A stretch of DNA of 16,473 bases. Origin: CAYZXT01 sp964482515. Lineage in GTDB: Bacteria; Elusimicrobiota; Elusimicrobia; FEN-1173. Where the stretch lies: contig CAYZXT010000051.1 in NCBI GenBank assembly GCA_964482515.1, positions 1 to 16,473 of the forward strand. Reading direction: 5' to 3'. Both the position numbers and the translations under genes were made by a program. Below the pieces are notes generated by a model. The model made no database searches. It worked only from the letters and a program-made list of their open reading frames with translations, and was not told the DNA's origin. Shown here one piece after another: positions 5,662-12,023 of this stretch (its first letter is position 1; the number at the start of each line of letters is the position of its first letter).

Positions 5662-7485
5662 ATGGGTTCATCCAGCAATCAAGTAGAGCAGATTCGCCAG
5701 GCCATCGATCCTCTTGATATCATCAAGGAGGCGGTGCCGACCCTTAAGTCGTCGGGCCAGCGCTGGAAGGGGAACTGTCCCTTCCACAACGAGCGGACGC
5801 CGTCGTTCTTTTTCATGCCGGAGAAGGGCCTCTGGCACTGTTTCGGGGCCTGCCAGGAAGGCGGGGACATCTTCAAGTTCGTCATGAAGTACGACAACTT
5901 GACGTTCCCCGAAGCTCTCCGCAAGCTGGCGGACAAGGCCGGGATCAAGCTGCAGTACGAGCGGACCGAGGTCGCTTCCCGCGAGGCTCAGGAGCGTGAC
6001 CGCCTTCTGGAACTTTTGACGGAAGCGGCCGTTTTTTATAAGGACGCGCTCAAGAAGCTTCCCGAAGCGGAGCCCGCCCGTCGCCACCTGGCCAAACGGC
6101 AGATCAAGCCCGAGACCATCGACTCTTTTCAGTTGGGATACGCGCCGCTGCGGAACGGTTTTCTGGACCTGGCGCTGCGCAAGGGCGCCAACATCGAAGA
6201 TTTATTGAAGGCCGGCCTCGCCGTGAAGTCGTCGAAATCCGGCCGGTATCACGACCCGCTGTGGAACCGGTTGATCTTTCCCATTTCGGATTCCTACGGC
6301 CGGGTTGTCGGTTTCGGCGGACGCGTTCTCGAAGAGGGAACGGACGCGCCGAAATACATTAACTCGCCGGAAACGCCGGTCTATTCCAAGAGCCGCCACC
6401 TCTACGGTTTGTACCAGGGCCGTCAAGGTTTGCGCACTCGAGGACAGGGGCTTTTGGTGGAAGGCTACATGGATGTGATCGGCTGCCACCAGGCCGGCGC
6501 GGATCACGCGGTGGCGCCCCTCGGCACGGCGTTCACGGCGGAGCAGGCGAAGCTTTTGCGGCGCTACGTCCAGGAAGTGGTGTTGCTCTTTGATCCGGAC
6601 GACGCGGGCTTGCGCGCGGCGTGGCGCAGCGCCCCGGTGCTGGTCCAGGCGGACATTTTTTTGCGCGTGGCTTCGATCCCCGGCGGACTGGACCCGGACG
6701 AACTGATTTTGAAGAACGGCATGGATGCTTTGGACGATGTGATCCGTCGGGCGCAGGACGTCGTGGATTTTTGGCTGGACCGCATCGCCCAGCCCCAGCA
6801 GAATTTGGACCCCTTAAACGTCCGGCTGCAGCGGGCGGAAAAGCTTTTGACGTTCATCAAGGACGTTCCCAACGAGCTTTTGCGGGAAGAATGGCTGAGC
6901 CGTTCGTCGCAGCGGCTGGCCCTGGACAAGGGCGCGTTGACGCGGGAAATGCAGAAGATGGTGGTGTCCGGCGCCCGGGCGGCGGTATCAAATAATTCGA
7001 ATCGCCCGTCGAACCAGCCGGCGCATAACACGCTCTTGAAACCGTCGGCCCAGACGTCGATCCCCACGCCGGTCCGCAGCGTGGAAGAAGAGATCATTCA
7101 GATTTTAAGCCAGTCCCCCGAAGCCTGGGGGGAATCGCCGCTTCGTTCGGAGTTGTTCCGGGATTTGCGTTGCCGGAGCGTGGTGGAACGATTGAAATTT
7201 CAGAAGGAGAAACTGGGCCGTTTCGATTTGGCCGCGCTCTCCGCGGAATTGAACGCGTCGGACGCAAACTGGTTGTCCTCGCTGCTCCTTGAGGAAAAGA
7301 CTTTCACCGACCCGGCGGCGGCGTTGACCCAGCGGCTTCATACCATTGAGCTGCTTTGCGCCGATGTTGAACGGAAGAGTTTGGAAAAAGAGATTTTGCT
7401 GATGACCGAGGGGCGGATTCCCCGCGATGAAGCGAAGGTCAACCGTTTCCGGGAATTGACCAAAATGCTTAAGGTCAGGACGTAA
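5662..7485 (+). CDS. dnaG: DNA primase DnaG
   Basis: A 607-aa bacterial primase that synthesises RNA primers at the replication fork together with DnaB helicase. The N-terminal zinc domain has C39 and H42 (NCPFHNERTPSF) and C60 and C64 (HCFGACQEGGD). The last pair is spaced CxxxC instead of the more usual CxxC. The catalytic core contains the primase N domain (about 105-250, with the RLIFPISDSYGRVVGFGGR strand) and the TOPRIM domain with E268 in VEGYMDVIG and DPDDAG at 311-316. The C-terminal third is a poorly conserved helicase-binding region following a Ser/Asn/Pro-rich linker near residue 450. ATG 5662 is preferred to the adjacent GTG 5659, as AAGGGG (5649-5654) is seven bases upstream of it. 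Confidence 0.97.
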   Translation: MGSSSNQVEQIRQAIDPLDIIKEAVPTLKSSGQRWKGNCPFHNERTPSFFFMPEKGLWHCFGACQEGGDIFKFVMKYDNLTFPEALRKLADKAGIKLQYERTEVASREAQERDRLLELLTEAAVFYKDALKKLPEAEPARRHLAKRQIKPETIDSFQLGYAPLRNGFLDLALRKGANIEDLLKAGLAVKSSKSGRYHDPLWNRLIFPISDSYGRVVGFGGRVLEEGTDAPKYINSPETPVYSKSRHLYGLYQGRQGLRTRGQGLLVEGYMDVIGCHQAGADHAVAPLGTAFTAEQAKLLRRYVQEVVLLFDPDDAGLRAAWRSAPVLVQADIFLRVASIPGGLDPDELILKNGMDALDDVIRRAQDVVDFWLDRIAQPQQNLDPLNVRLQRAEKLLTFIKDVPNELLREEWLSRSSQRLALDKGALTREMQKMVVSGARAAVSNNSNRPSNQPAHNTLLKPSAQTSIPTPVRSVEEEIIQILSQSPEAWGESPLRSELFRDLRCRSVVERLKFQKEKLGRFDLAALSAELNASDANWLSSLLLEEKTFTDPAAALTQRLHTIELLCADVERKSLEKEILLMTEGRIPRDEAKVNRFRELTKMLKVRT

Positions 7486-7540
7486 GCGTCGCCCGTTTTC
7501 TTAATATCCGTCGGCGTCGGGACACCACATCATATCGCCA

Positions 7541-7546
7541 GAGGAG
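7541..7546 (+). promoter_or_regulatory. Ribosome binding site of rpoD
   Basis: GAGGAG is a strong Shine-Dalgarno sequence lying 11 bases before ATG 7558, slightly farther than usual. The rest of the 72-bp dnaG-rpoD gap shows no convincing promoter or terminator. Confidence 0.6.
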
Positions 7547-7557
7547 AAATATCCAGC

Positions 7558-9270
7558 ATGAGTTACCCAGAGGTTCTTCGCGGATTGATCGAGCATGGTA
7601 AAGAAGCCGGATTTCTGACCTACGAGGAAATCTCCCAGAAGCTGCCTGAAACCCATTTGACCGCCGAGGAGTTGGATTCCCTTTTCGGCACGCTGGAAGA
7701 GATGGGTATCGAAGTCGTGGAGCGCAGCGAAGACGTGGGCCGCGTCCGCTCGACCGATTCTCCGGTGGAGGAGATCGGCGTTCCTGATATTGAACTGGAC
7801 ACGCAGAACTCCATCCGCATGTATCTTTCCGAGATGGGGAAAGTGCCGCTGCTTTCCCGCGAGCAGGAAGTCGCTCTTGCGAGAAGCATCAAGGAGAACG
7901 AAAAGGTTTTGAAGCTCGTCGTCCTTGAGTCGCCCATAACCCATCGCGAGATCCGGAACTGGGAAGCGCTGCTCGAACAGGACGAAATGACGCCCAAGGA
8001 GCTGATGCCCCGCGGCCGGCGCACCGCGTCGGAGCTGTCGGGCATGCGCCGTCGCGTGAAGACAGTCGCCGCCTCCATCAGCAAAAGCGAAAAGAAGATC
8101 ATGGTCTTGGAAGAAAAAGCCAAGGGCAAGATGACGGACGACCGCCGCAAGGACGTGCGCGCGCATATCGACCGGGAGCGCAAGGACATCGTCAACCGCA
8201 TCGTCAGCCTGAACCTCAACCAGGACAAGATCAAACGGCTCACCAACAAGATCAAAACGTTGGGCGCGAAGGTGAACGAGTTCCAGGATGAAGTCCAGCG
8301 CTACGAAAAGCGCATCAAGCTTCCCTACGCCGAACTCAAAAAGCTTTATATCAAGACGATCAACAAGCAGATGTCCCCGACGGCTTTCCGTCGCGTGACG
8401 GGCTATACCATCACGGGCATCGAGTCGACCATGCAGAACATCGAGCACGTTCAGCTGCGGTTGCACCGGATGGTAAAGATGTTGCCCGTTTCGCTTGATC
8501 AATTGATCACGCTGAACAGCCGCGTACGCGAGCTGGAAGAAGCCATCCTCAAGGACAAGCTGCAGCTCATCAAGGCGAACCTCCGGCTGGTCGTGTCCAT
8601 CGCCAAAAAGCACGTGGGTTCGAACTTGGAGCTGGCGGACTTGATCCAAGAAGGCGGGCTGGGACTTATCAAGGCCGTCGAGAAGTTTGAGTGGAAACGC
8701 GGCTTTAAGTTTTCCACCTATGCGACGTGGTGGATTCGGCAGTCCATCAACCGCGCCATCGCTGACCAGGCCCGAACCATCCGCATCCCGGTGCACATGA
8801 AGGAAATCATTTCGAAGTTGTCCAAGGTTTCGCGGCGCTATCGCCAGGAGCAGGGCCGCGATCCGACGATCGAGGAATATTCCCAGGCGCTGCGCCTTTC
8901 CACAGACAAGGTCCGGCAGATACTGAAGATCATGCAGGAGCCCATCTCTCTCACGACGCCGGTGGGAGAAGAGGACGATTCGTGCCTCGAGGATTTTATC
9001 GAGGACCGTCAGGGCGCGTCTCCGTCCCGCTCCGCCACGGAAATTCTGCGGCAGCAGGAAGTGGAGCGCGCGCTGACCACGCTGAGCGACCGCGAAGCGC
9101 AGATCATCAAACTTCGATTTGGTATCGGCACCGGTTATCCGCGCACTTTGGAAGAGTTGGGCCGTATCTTCAACGTGACGCGCGAGCGCGTGCGGCAGAT
9201 CGAAGCCAAGGCCATCCGGAAGCTGCGGCATCCGTCGCGCAGCCGTCAATTGCGGGAATATCTGGATTAA
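7558..9270 (+). CDS. rpoD: Primary RNA polymerase sigma factor (sigma-70/RpoD)
   Basis: A 570-aa group 1 sigma factor. Residues 1-60 resemble region 1.1 (LRGLIEHGKEAGFLTYEEI), the self-inhibitory domain. Region 1.2 is at about 80-112 (NSIRMYLSEMGKVPLLSREQE). A charged non-conserved insertion runs from about 120 to 330. Region 2 (about 335-412) contains the core-binding and -10 melting motifs LIQEGGLGLIKAVEKFEW, FSTYATWWIRQSINRAI and RTIRIPVHM. Region 3 follows, and region 4 ends with the -35 binding helix-turn-helix TLEELGRIFNVTRERVRQIE (530-549). The intact region 2/4 motifs predict recognition of TTGACA/TATAAT, in agreement with the mraZ promoter in this window. It closes the rpsU-yqeY-dnaG-rpoD group. 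Confidence 0.98.
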   Translation: MSYPEVLRGLIEHGKEAGFLTYEEISQKLPETHLTAEELDSLFGTLEEMGIEVVERSEDVGRVRSTDSPVEEIGVPDIELDTQNSIRMYLSEMGKVPLLSREQEVALARSIKENEKVLKLVVLESPITHREIRNWEALLEQDEMTPKELMPRGRRTASELSGMRRRVKTVAASISKSEKKIMVLEEKAKGKMTDDRRKDVRAHIDRERKDIVNRIVSLNLNQDKIKRLTNKIKTLGAKVNEFQDEVQRYEKRIKLPYAELKKLYIKTINKQMSPTAFRRVTGYTITGIESTMQNIEHVQLRLHRMVKMLPVSLDQLITLNSRVRELEEAILKDKLQLIKANLRLVVSIAKKHVGSNLELADLIQEGGLGLIKAVEKFEWKRGFKFSTYATWWIRQSINRAIADQARTIRIPVHMKEIISKLSKVSRRYRQEQGRDPTIEEYSQALRLSTDKVRQILKIMQEPISLTTPVGEEDDSCLEDFIEDRQGASPSRSATEILRQQEVERALTTLSDREAQIIKLRFGIGTGYPRTLEELGRIFNVTRERVRQIEAKAIRKLRHPSRSRQLREYLD

Positions 9271-9279
9271 TTGTAAGAT
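9250..9279 (+). promoter_or_regulatory. Possible promoter for the tRNA pair
   Basis: TTGCGG (9250-9255) and TAAGAT (9274-9279) are separated by 18 bp and would start transcription a few bases before tRNA-Ile2. Both boxes are imperfect (4/6 for the -10), and the -35 lies inside the rpoD coding end, so read-through from rpoD is an alternative. Confidence 0.3.
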
Positions 9280-9290
9280 GGGGGCCGGTC

Positions 9291-9363
9291 GGGCCCTTAG
9301 CTCAGCGGTTAGAGCGCCCCGCTCATAACGGGTTGGTCGGTGGTTCAAATCCACCAGGGCCCA
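9291..9363 (+). tRNA. tRNA-Ile2 (anticodon CAU, lysidine-type)
   Basis: The cloverleaf folds as follows. The acceptor is GGGCCCT (9291-9297) with AGGGCCC (9356-9362) and discriminator A at 9363. The D arm is GCTC...GAGC. The anticodon loop is CTCATAA (9322-9328) with CAT at 9324-9326. The T arm is GGTGG/CCACC around TTCAAAT. The first pair of the anticodon stem (C9317-T9333) is a mismatch; the other four pair. A CAU anticodon could be elongator Met, initiator Met or Ile2. The body (CTTAGCTCAGCGGTTAGAGC, CTCATAA, TTGGTC) closely follows the Ile2 type whose C34 is converted to lysidine by TilS to read AUA. The 3' CCA is not encoded. Confidence 0.88.
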
Positions 9364-9398
9364 AATTTGGGAGTATCCAAAATATTTCTGTCCTGTGT

Positions 9399-9470
9399 GG
9401 GCGGTTAGCTCAGCGGCAGAGCATTCGCCTCACACGCGAAGGGCCACAGGTTCAATCCCTGTACCGCCCA
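9399..9470 (+). tRNA. tRNA-Val (anticodon CAC)
   Basis: The acceptor GGGCGGT (9399-9405) pairs perfectly with ACCGCCC (9463-9469), with discriminator A at 9470. The D arm is GCTC...GAGC, the anticodon stem TTCGC/GCGAA encloses loop CTCACAC with anticodon CAC at 9431-9433, and the T arm ACAGG/CCTGT encloses TTCAATC. It decodes GUG. CCA is not encoded. Unusually, the 10 bases before and after the tRNA are also complementary (9389-9398 with 9470-9479), extending the acceptor helix to 17 bp in the precursor. It lies 35 bp after tRNA-Ile2 and is probably co-transcribed with it. Confidence 0.93.
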
Positions 9471-9517
9471 CATAGGACATGATTTTCATCCAATCCGGAC
9501 GCGGGGCTATCCACACC

Positions 9518-10303
9518 ATGAATGAGAAAATAACGTCGCTGCTCAAACTTCAAGAGATAGATTTGGAGTTGGATAAGGACGTCAACCTTCAGGCCCAGCT
9601 GGCGCCCAAGAGGGAACAATTGAAAAAGGAGTTCGCCGCCCTCCAGGCCCAAGCCGAGGAAGCGAAAAAAGCGTTCACGCAGGCGCAGGTTGACCGCAAG
9701 AATCTGGAACTGGACATCGAGGCCAAGGAGCAAGCTGTCCGTAAATCCAGCGCGGAGTTGAACTCCGTCAAAAGCAACGACGCTTACAAGGCGCTGTTGA
9801 CCCAGATCGAGGACGGCAAGAAAGCCAAGAGCGAGCTGGAGGACAAGGTCCTGGAGTTGATGGAGAAGATGGACGGCCTTCAGAAACAGTCGAAGGACGC
9901 CGAGAAGAAGTTGGTCCAGGACAAGGCCGTGTTCGACCAAAAATCCGCGGAGTTGGACGCGGAGGAGGCCCGGCTAAAGGGGGAACTGGACGGCCGCAAG
10001 AAATCGCGAGACGAGTTCGCTCAATCCCTTCCGGCGGACATCCGTGATCTTTACGAATCGACCCGGCGCGGCCGGCGCGGCATGCAGGTTTTGGTGCCGA
10101 TTAAGGCCGGGAACACCTGCGGCGGTTGCCGCATGATTCTGACGCCCAACGTCGTAAACCAGGTTTTGAAGAAGGGCGATCTGGTTTCCTGCGAAAGCTG
10201 CACCCGCATCCTATATATTCTCCCGAAAGCCGCCTCGGATGCTCCCGTTTCGGCTGAGGGCAACGCGGTACAGGGTTCTGTTGTTCCGACGCAGGGTTCC
10301 TGA
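9518..10303 (+). CDS. Coiled-coil zinc-ribbon protein (CdsZ/C4-type zf-RING_7 family)
   Basis: A 261-aa protein with a long antiparallel coiled coil (about residues 1-170, heavily Lys/Glu/Ala/Gln) followed by a C4 zinc ribbon: C201/C204 in NTCGGCRMILTP and C225/C228 in VSCESCTRILYI. The family (formerly DUF164) includes Chlamydia CT398/CdsZ and mycobacterial Rv2229c; its molecular role is not settled, though nucleic acid binding and interaction with sigma-54 or type III secretion parts have been proposed for members. The start is placed at ATG 9518 because family proteins begin about ten residues before LLKLQEIDLELD. An upstream start at 9479 would lie against the tRNA-Val 3' flank. No strong ribosome binding site is seen. 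A Ser/Ala/Val-rich low-complexity tail ends the protein. Confidence 0.88.
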   Translation: MNEKITSLLKLQEIDLELDKDVNLQAQLAPKREQLKKEFAALQAQAEEAKKAFTQAQVDRKNLELDIEAKEQAVRKSSAELNSVKSNDAYKALLTQIEDGKKAKSELEDKVLELMEKMDGLQKQSKDAEKKLVQDKAVFDQKSAELDAEEARLKGELDGRKKSRDEFAQSLPADIRDLYESTRRGRRGMQVLVPIKAGNTCGGCRMILTPNVVNQVLKKGDLVSCESCTRILYILPKAASDAPVSAEGNAVQGSVVPTQGS

Positions 10304-10330
10304 TCCGCTCCAGATTTTTCCTCAACCCGT

Positions 10331-10765
10331 TTGACTCCCAAACCATCATCGGCGTCCGGAATCTGGGAAGCTTTTTGCGACGGCGCTTCCCGCGGCAACC
10401 CCGGCCCAGCTTCTTACGGTGTCGCCATCGTCGATCCGTCGGGAACCGTCGTCAAGGAAATTAAGCAGGCCATCGGCATCAACACGAACCAGGTCGCGGA
10501 GTATGAGGCGCTGATACGGGCGTTGCAGGAGCTTCGGGTCATGGGTGCCGAGAGGGCGAATGTTTTCACGGATTCGCAGTTCGTCACAAAGCAGTTCTCC
10601 GGCGAATACCGGGTGAAGGACGCCCGCATGAAAGCGCTCATGGCGCGTGTGCGGGATATCCAGAAAGATTTCAAATCGCTGCAGGTGATCCATATCTTCC
10701 GTTCGTCGCATCCGAACAATGTCCTGGTGGACCGGCTGGCGAACGAGGCTCTGGATCGTTTATAG
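10331..10765 (+). CDS. rnhA: Ribonuclease HI
   Basis: A 144-aa RNase HI that cuts the RNA strand of RNA-DNA hybrids, removing primers and R-loops. The four acidic metal ligands are visible: D17 in AFCDGASRGNPGP, E57 in QVAEYEAL, D81 in VFTDSQFV, and D134 in NNVLVDRLANEAL. The His loop is represented by H127 (SSHPNN). The short form without the basic handle loop resembles the actinobacterial/archaeal branch rather than E. coli RnhA. The only possible start is TTG 10331, with no Shine-Dalgarno sequence. The frame is the same as the preceding zinc-ribbon gene, separated from it by a single TGA (10301-10303). Zinc-ribbon and RNase HI genes are also neighbours in mycobacteria (Rv2229c-Rv2228c). 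The stop lies 3 bp before the RNase P RNA. Confidence 0.93.
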   Translation: MTPKPSSASGIWEAFCDGASRGNPGPASYGVAIVDPSGTVVKEIKQAIGINTNQVAEYEALIRALQELRVMGAERANVFTDSQFVTKQFSGEYRVKDARMKALMARVRDIQKDFKSLQVIHIFRSSHPNNVLVDRLANEALDRL

Positions 10766-10768
10766 ATT

Positions 10769-11160
10769 TCGACAACCGAAGGATCGCTCCGCCGTTCATG
10801 GGCGGAGAGGAAAGTCCGAGCTCCAATGGACCGCGGTGCCGCGTAACGCGCGGAGCCCTCGAGCGTCAGGGGGCGTGGAAAGTGCCACAGAAAACACACC
10901 GCTTCGACGGGAAACCGCCGGAGTAAGGGTGAAAACGCGAGGTAAGAGCTCACGTTCCCCCGCCGTGAGGCAGGGGAAGGCAAACCCCACCGGGAGCAAG
11001 ACCGAACAGAGGCGTCCTTGCGCAAAACGCGAGGGCCGAACAGGTCCGGTTCGCCGCCTCAGGTAGGTCGCTTGACCCCGGCCGCAAGGCCGGGGCTAGA
11101 GAAATGATCCTGCTTCGCGCCCGCGCGCGAAGGACAGAACTCGGTGTATAGGTTGTCGGG
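10769..11160 (+). ncRNA. rnpB: RNase P RNA, bacterial class A
   Basis: The catalytic RNA that trims 5' leaders from pre-tRNAs. The ends pair as helix P1 (10769-10777 with 11151-11159). P3 is CTCCGCC/GGCGGAG (10787-10793, 10801-10807). The universal core strands are AGGAAAGTCCGAG (10808-10820) and GGACAGAACTCGGTGTATAG (11132-11151). The usual GGGC...GCCC neighbourhood has changed to CCGAG/CTCGG in a compensated way. The J11/12 region GTGAAAACGCGAGGTAAGAGC, the GCAA-capped hairpin 11076-11095 and the overall length of about 390 nt all fit class A. It starts 3 bp after the RNase HI stop, so its promoter must lie inside that gene or the RNA is processed from a longer transcript. The exact ends are approximate. 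Confidence 0.95.
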
Positions 11161-11168
11161 ACGCCCAC

Positions 11169-11207
11169 GGGGTCATCGGACAAACGTCCGATGGCCCCTT
11201 TTATTTA
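11169..11207 (+). terminator. Rho-independent terminator of rnpB
   Basis: Bases 11169-11181 and 11186-11198 form a 13-bp GC-rich stem (one G-U pair) with an AAAC loop, followed directly by TTTTATTT (11199-11206). It lies nine bases beyond helix P1 of RNase P RNA and separates it from the mraZ promoter region. Confidence 0.92.
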
Positions 11208-11298
11208 TGCCTGAATTCCTTTCGTGGTTGAATTCTCCGACGGAAAATAAGCGCTCGCAGGCCCAATAAAAAAATCCTCCATTTAAACAAAATAAGCG

Positions 11299-11327
11299 TT
11301 GACAAATTTGGCGCGGTCGTATATATT
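11299..11327 (+). promoter_or_regulatory. Sigma-70 promoter of mraZ and the dcw cluster
   Basis: A consensus TTGACA (11299-11304) is separated by exactly 17 bp from TATATT (11322-11327). Transcription should start near 11334, at the first of the MraZ boxes. The 10-base sequence AAAATAAGCG abuts the -35 (11289-11298) and also occurs at 11244-11253. The remaining 11208-11288 region is AT-rich and shows no other signal. Confidence 0.88.
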
Positions 11328-11334
11328 TTAGTCG

Positions 11335-11384
11335 GTGGTGGAAAGTGGTGGATTGTGGAGAAATGTGTTGGAGAGTGGGGGAGA
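11335..11384 (+). promoter_or_regulatory. MraZ operator: five tandem 10-bp boxes
   Basis: Five boxes begin every 10 bp at 11335, 11345, 11355, 11365 and 11375: GTGGTG, GTGGTG, GTGGAG, GTGTTG and GTGGGG, each followed by a 4-base A/G/T spacer. MraZ is known to bind tandem GTGG/TGGG-type repeats with 10-bp spacing just before its own gene, and repeats dcw transcription. The last box (GTGGGGGAG) also forms the mraZ ribosome binding site, so bound MraZ covers the transcription start and leader. Confidence 0.85.
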
Positions 11385-11388
11385 AAAA

Positions 11389-11814
11389 ATGTTCCTGGGC
11401 GGCGAGCATCAGCATGGATTGGACGGCAAGCGCCGCGTTTTTCTCCCGGCCCGGTTGCGAGGTTCCGAGAAGACGTTCGTGATGACGCGCGGTTTGGAAG
11501 GATGTCTGTCGCTCTACACGGAGGGATCATGGAGAAAAATGCTCGCCAAGCTTCAGGACTTGCCGGTGGCCAACAAGACCCAAGCCCGCGCTTTCAAACG
11601 ACTTTTGATTTCTGGGGCGACTTCTACGGAAGTCGATGGGCAGGGGCGCCTCTTGGTCCCCGAATCGTTAGGGCGTTACGCCAACATCCGAAAGGACGTC
11701 ATGATCATCGGAATGGACACGCACATTGAGATTTGGGCGCTGGAAAAATGGAACACGTACCGTCGGATGGCGGAGAAAGACGCTTCGAAGATTGCGGAGC
11801 AGATCGATTTGTAA
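11389..11814 (+). CDS. mraZ: Transcriptional regulator MraZ
   Basis: A 141-aa DNA-binding protein with two AbrB-like swapped-hairpin halves, acting as a ring-shaped repressor of the division and cell wall cluster. It starts MFLGGEHQHGLDGKRRVFLPARLRG; the second half carries STEVDGQGRLLVPESLGRY. The usual DxKGR signature of the first half reads DGKRR here (Gly to Arg at residue 15), while the second half keeps DGQGR. ATG 11389 is preferred to the upstream in-frame GTG at 11335, because family proteins begin at MFLG, GGGGGAG sits five bases upstream, and the earlier codons lie in the operator repeats. Autoregulation through the boxes at 11335-11384 is very likely. Confidence 0.96.
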   Translation: MFLGGEHQHGLDGKRRVFLPARLRGSEKTFVMTRGLEGCLSLYTEGSWRKMLAKLQDLPVANKTQARAFKRLLISGATSTEVDGQGRLLVPESLGRYANIRKDVMIIGMDTHIEIWALEKWNTYRRMAEKDASKIAEQIDL

Positions 11815-11831
11815 CTCGGGAGGGAAACACC

Positions 11832-12023
11832 ATGAAACCAAAGGTCTTTGAGAAAATTTCAGAATCACAATCCGTTTTCGCAACGCAAACCGGCGCCAGC
11901 CCTCGCGTTTACGCCGGTTGGGTGTTTTCGGACGAGGCATGCCGGGACGGTTCCAGCATCCTGCAGCTCGGTAACGTTTCAATAGATCCGTCTTTTTTAC
12001 CGGACGATCATATCTTTGAGTGA
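11832..12023 (+). CDS. Unrecognised 63-aa protein between mraZ and rsmH
   Basis: I do not recognise this protein. It starts at ATG 11832, nine bases after a strong Shine-Dalgarno GGGAGG (11818-11823), 17 bp after mraZ, and ends at TGA 12021-12023, overlapping the TTG start of rsmH by 8 bp. The rsmH frame is closed upstream by TAG 11983-11985, so rsmH appears to depend on translation of this small gene. The peptide is soluble-looking with an acidic C-terminus (SFLPDDHIFE), a single Cys and a central VYAGWVF patch; it has no membrane segment. Third codon positions are less G/C-rich than in neighbouring genes. An 8-bp inverted repeat (11888-11895, 11912-11919) lies inside. mraZ is normally followed directly by rsmH. 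Confidence 0.62.
   Translation: MKPKVFEKISESQSVFATQTGASPRVYAGWVFSDEACRDGSSILQLGNVSIDPSFLPDDHIFE

Noticed and set aside
7501..9354. A 617-codon open frame on the minus strand across rpoD and tRNA-Ile2
   Set aside because: It mirrors rpoD and runs through a tRNA gene; composition (His/Leu/Asp-rich) is that of a shadow frame. No ribosome binding site or motif supports it.
10719..11066. A 115-codon plus-strand frame over rnpB
   Set aside because: It covers the conserved core of RNase P RNA; the RNA explains the sequence fully.
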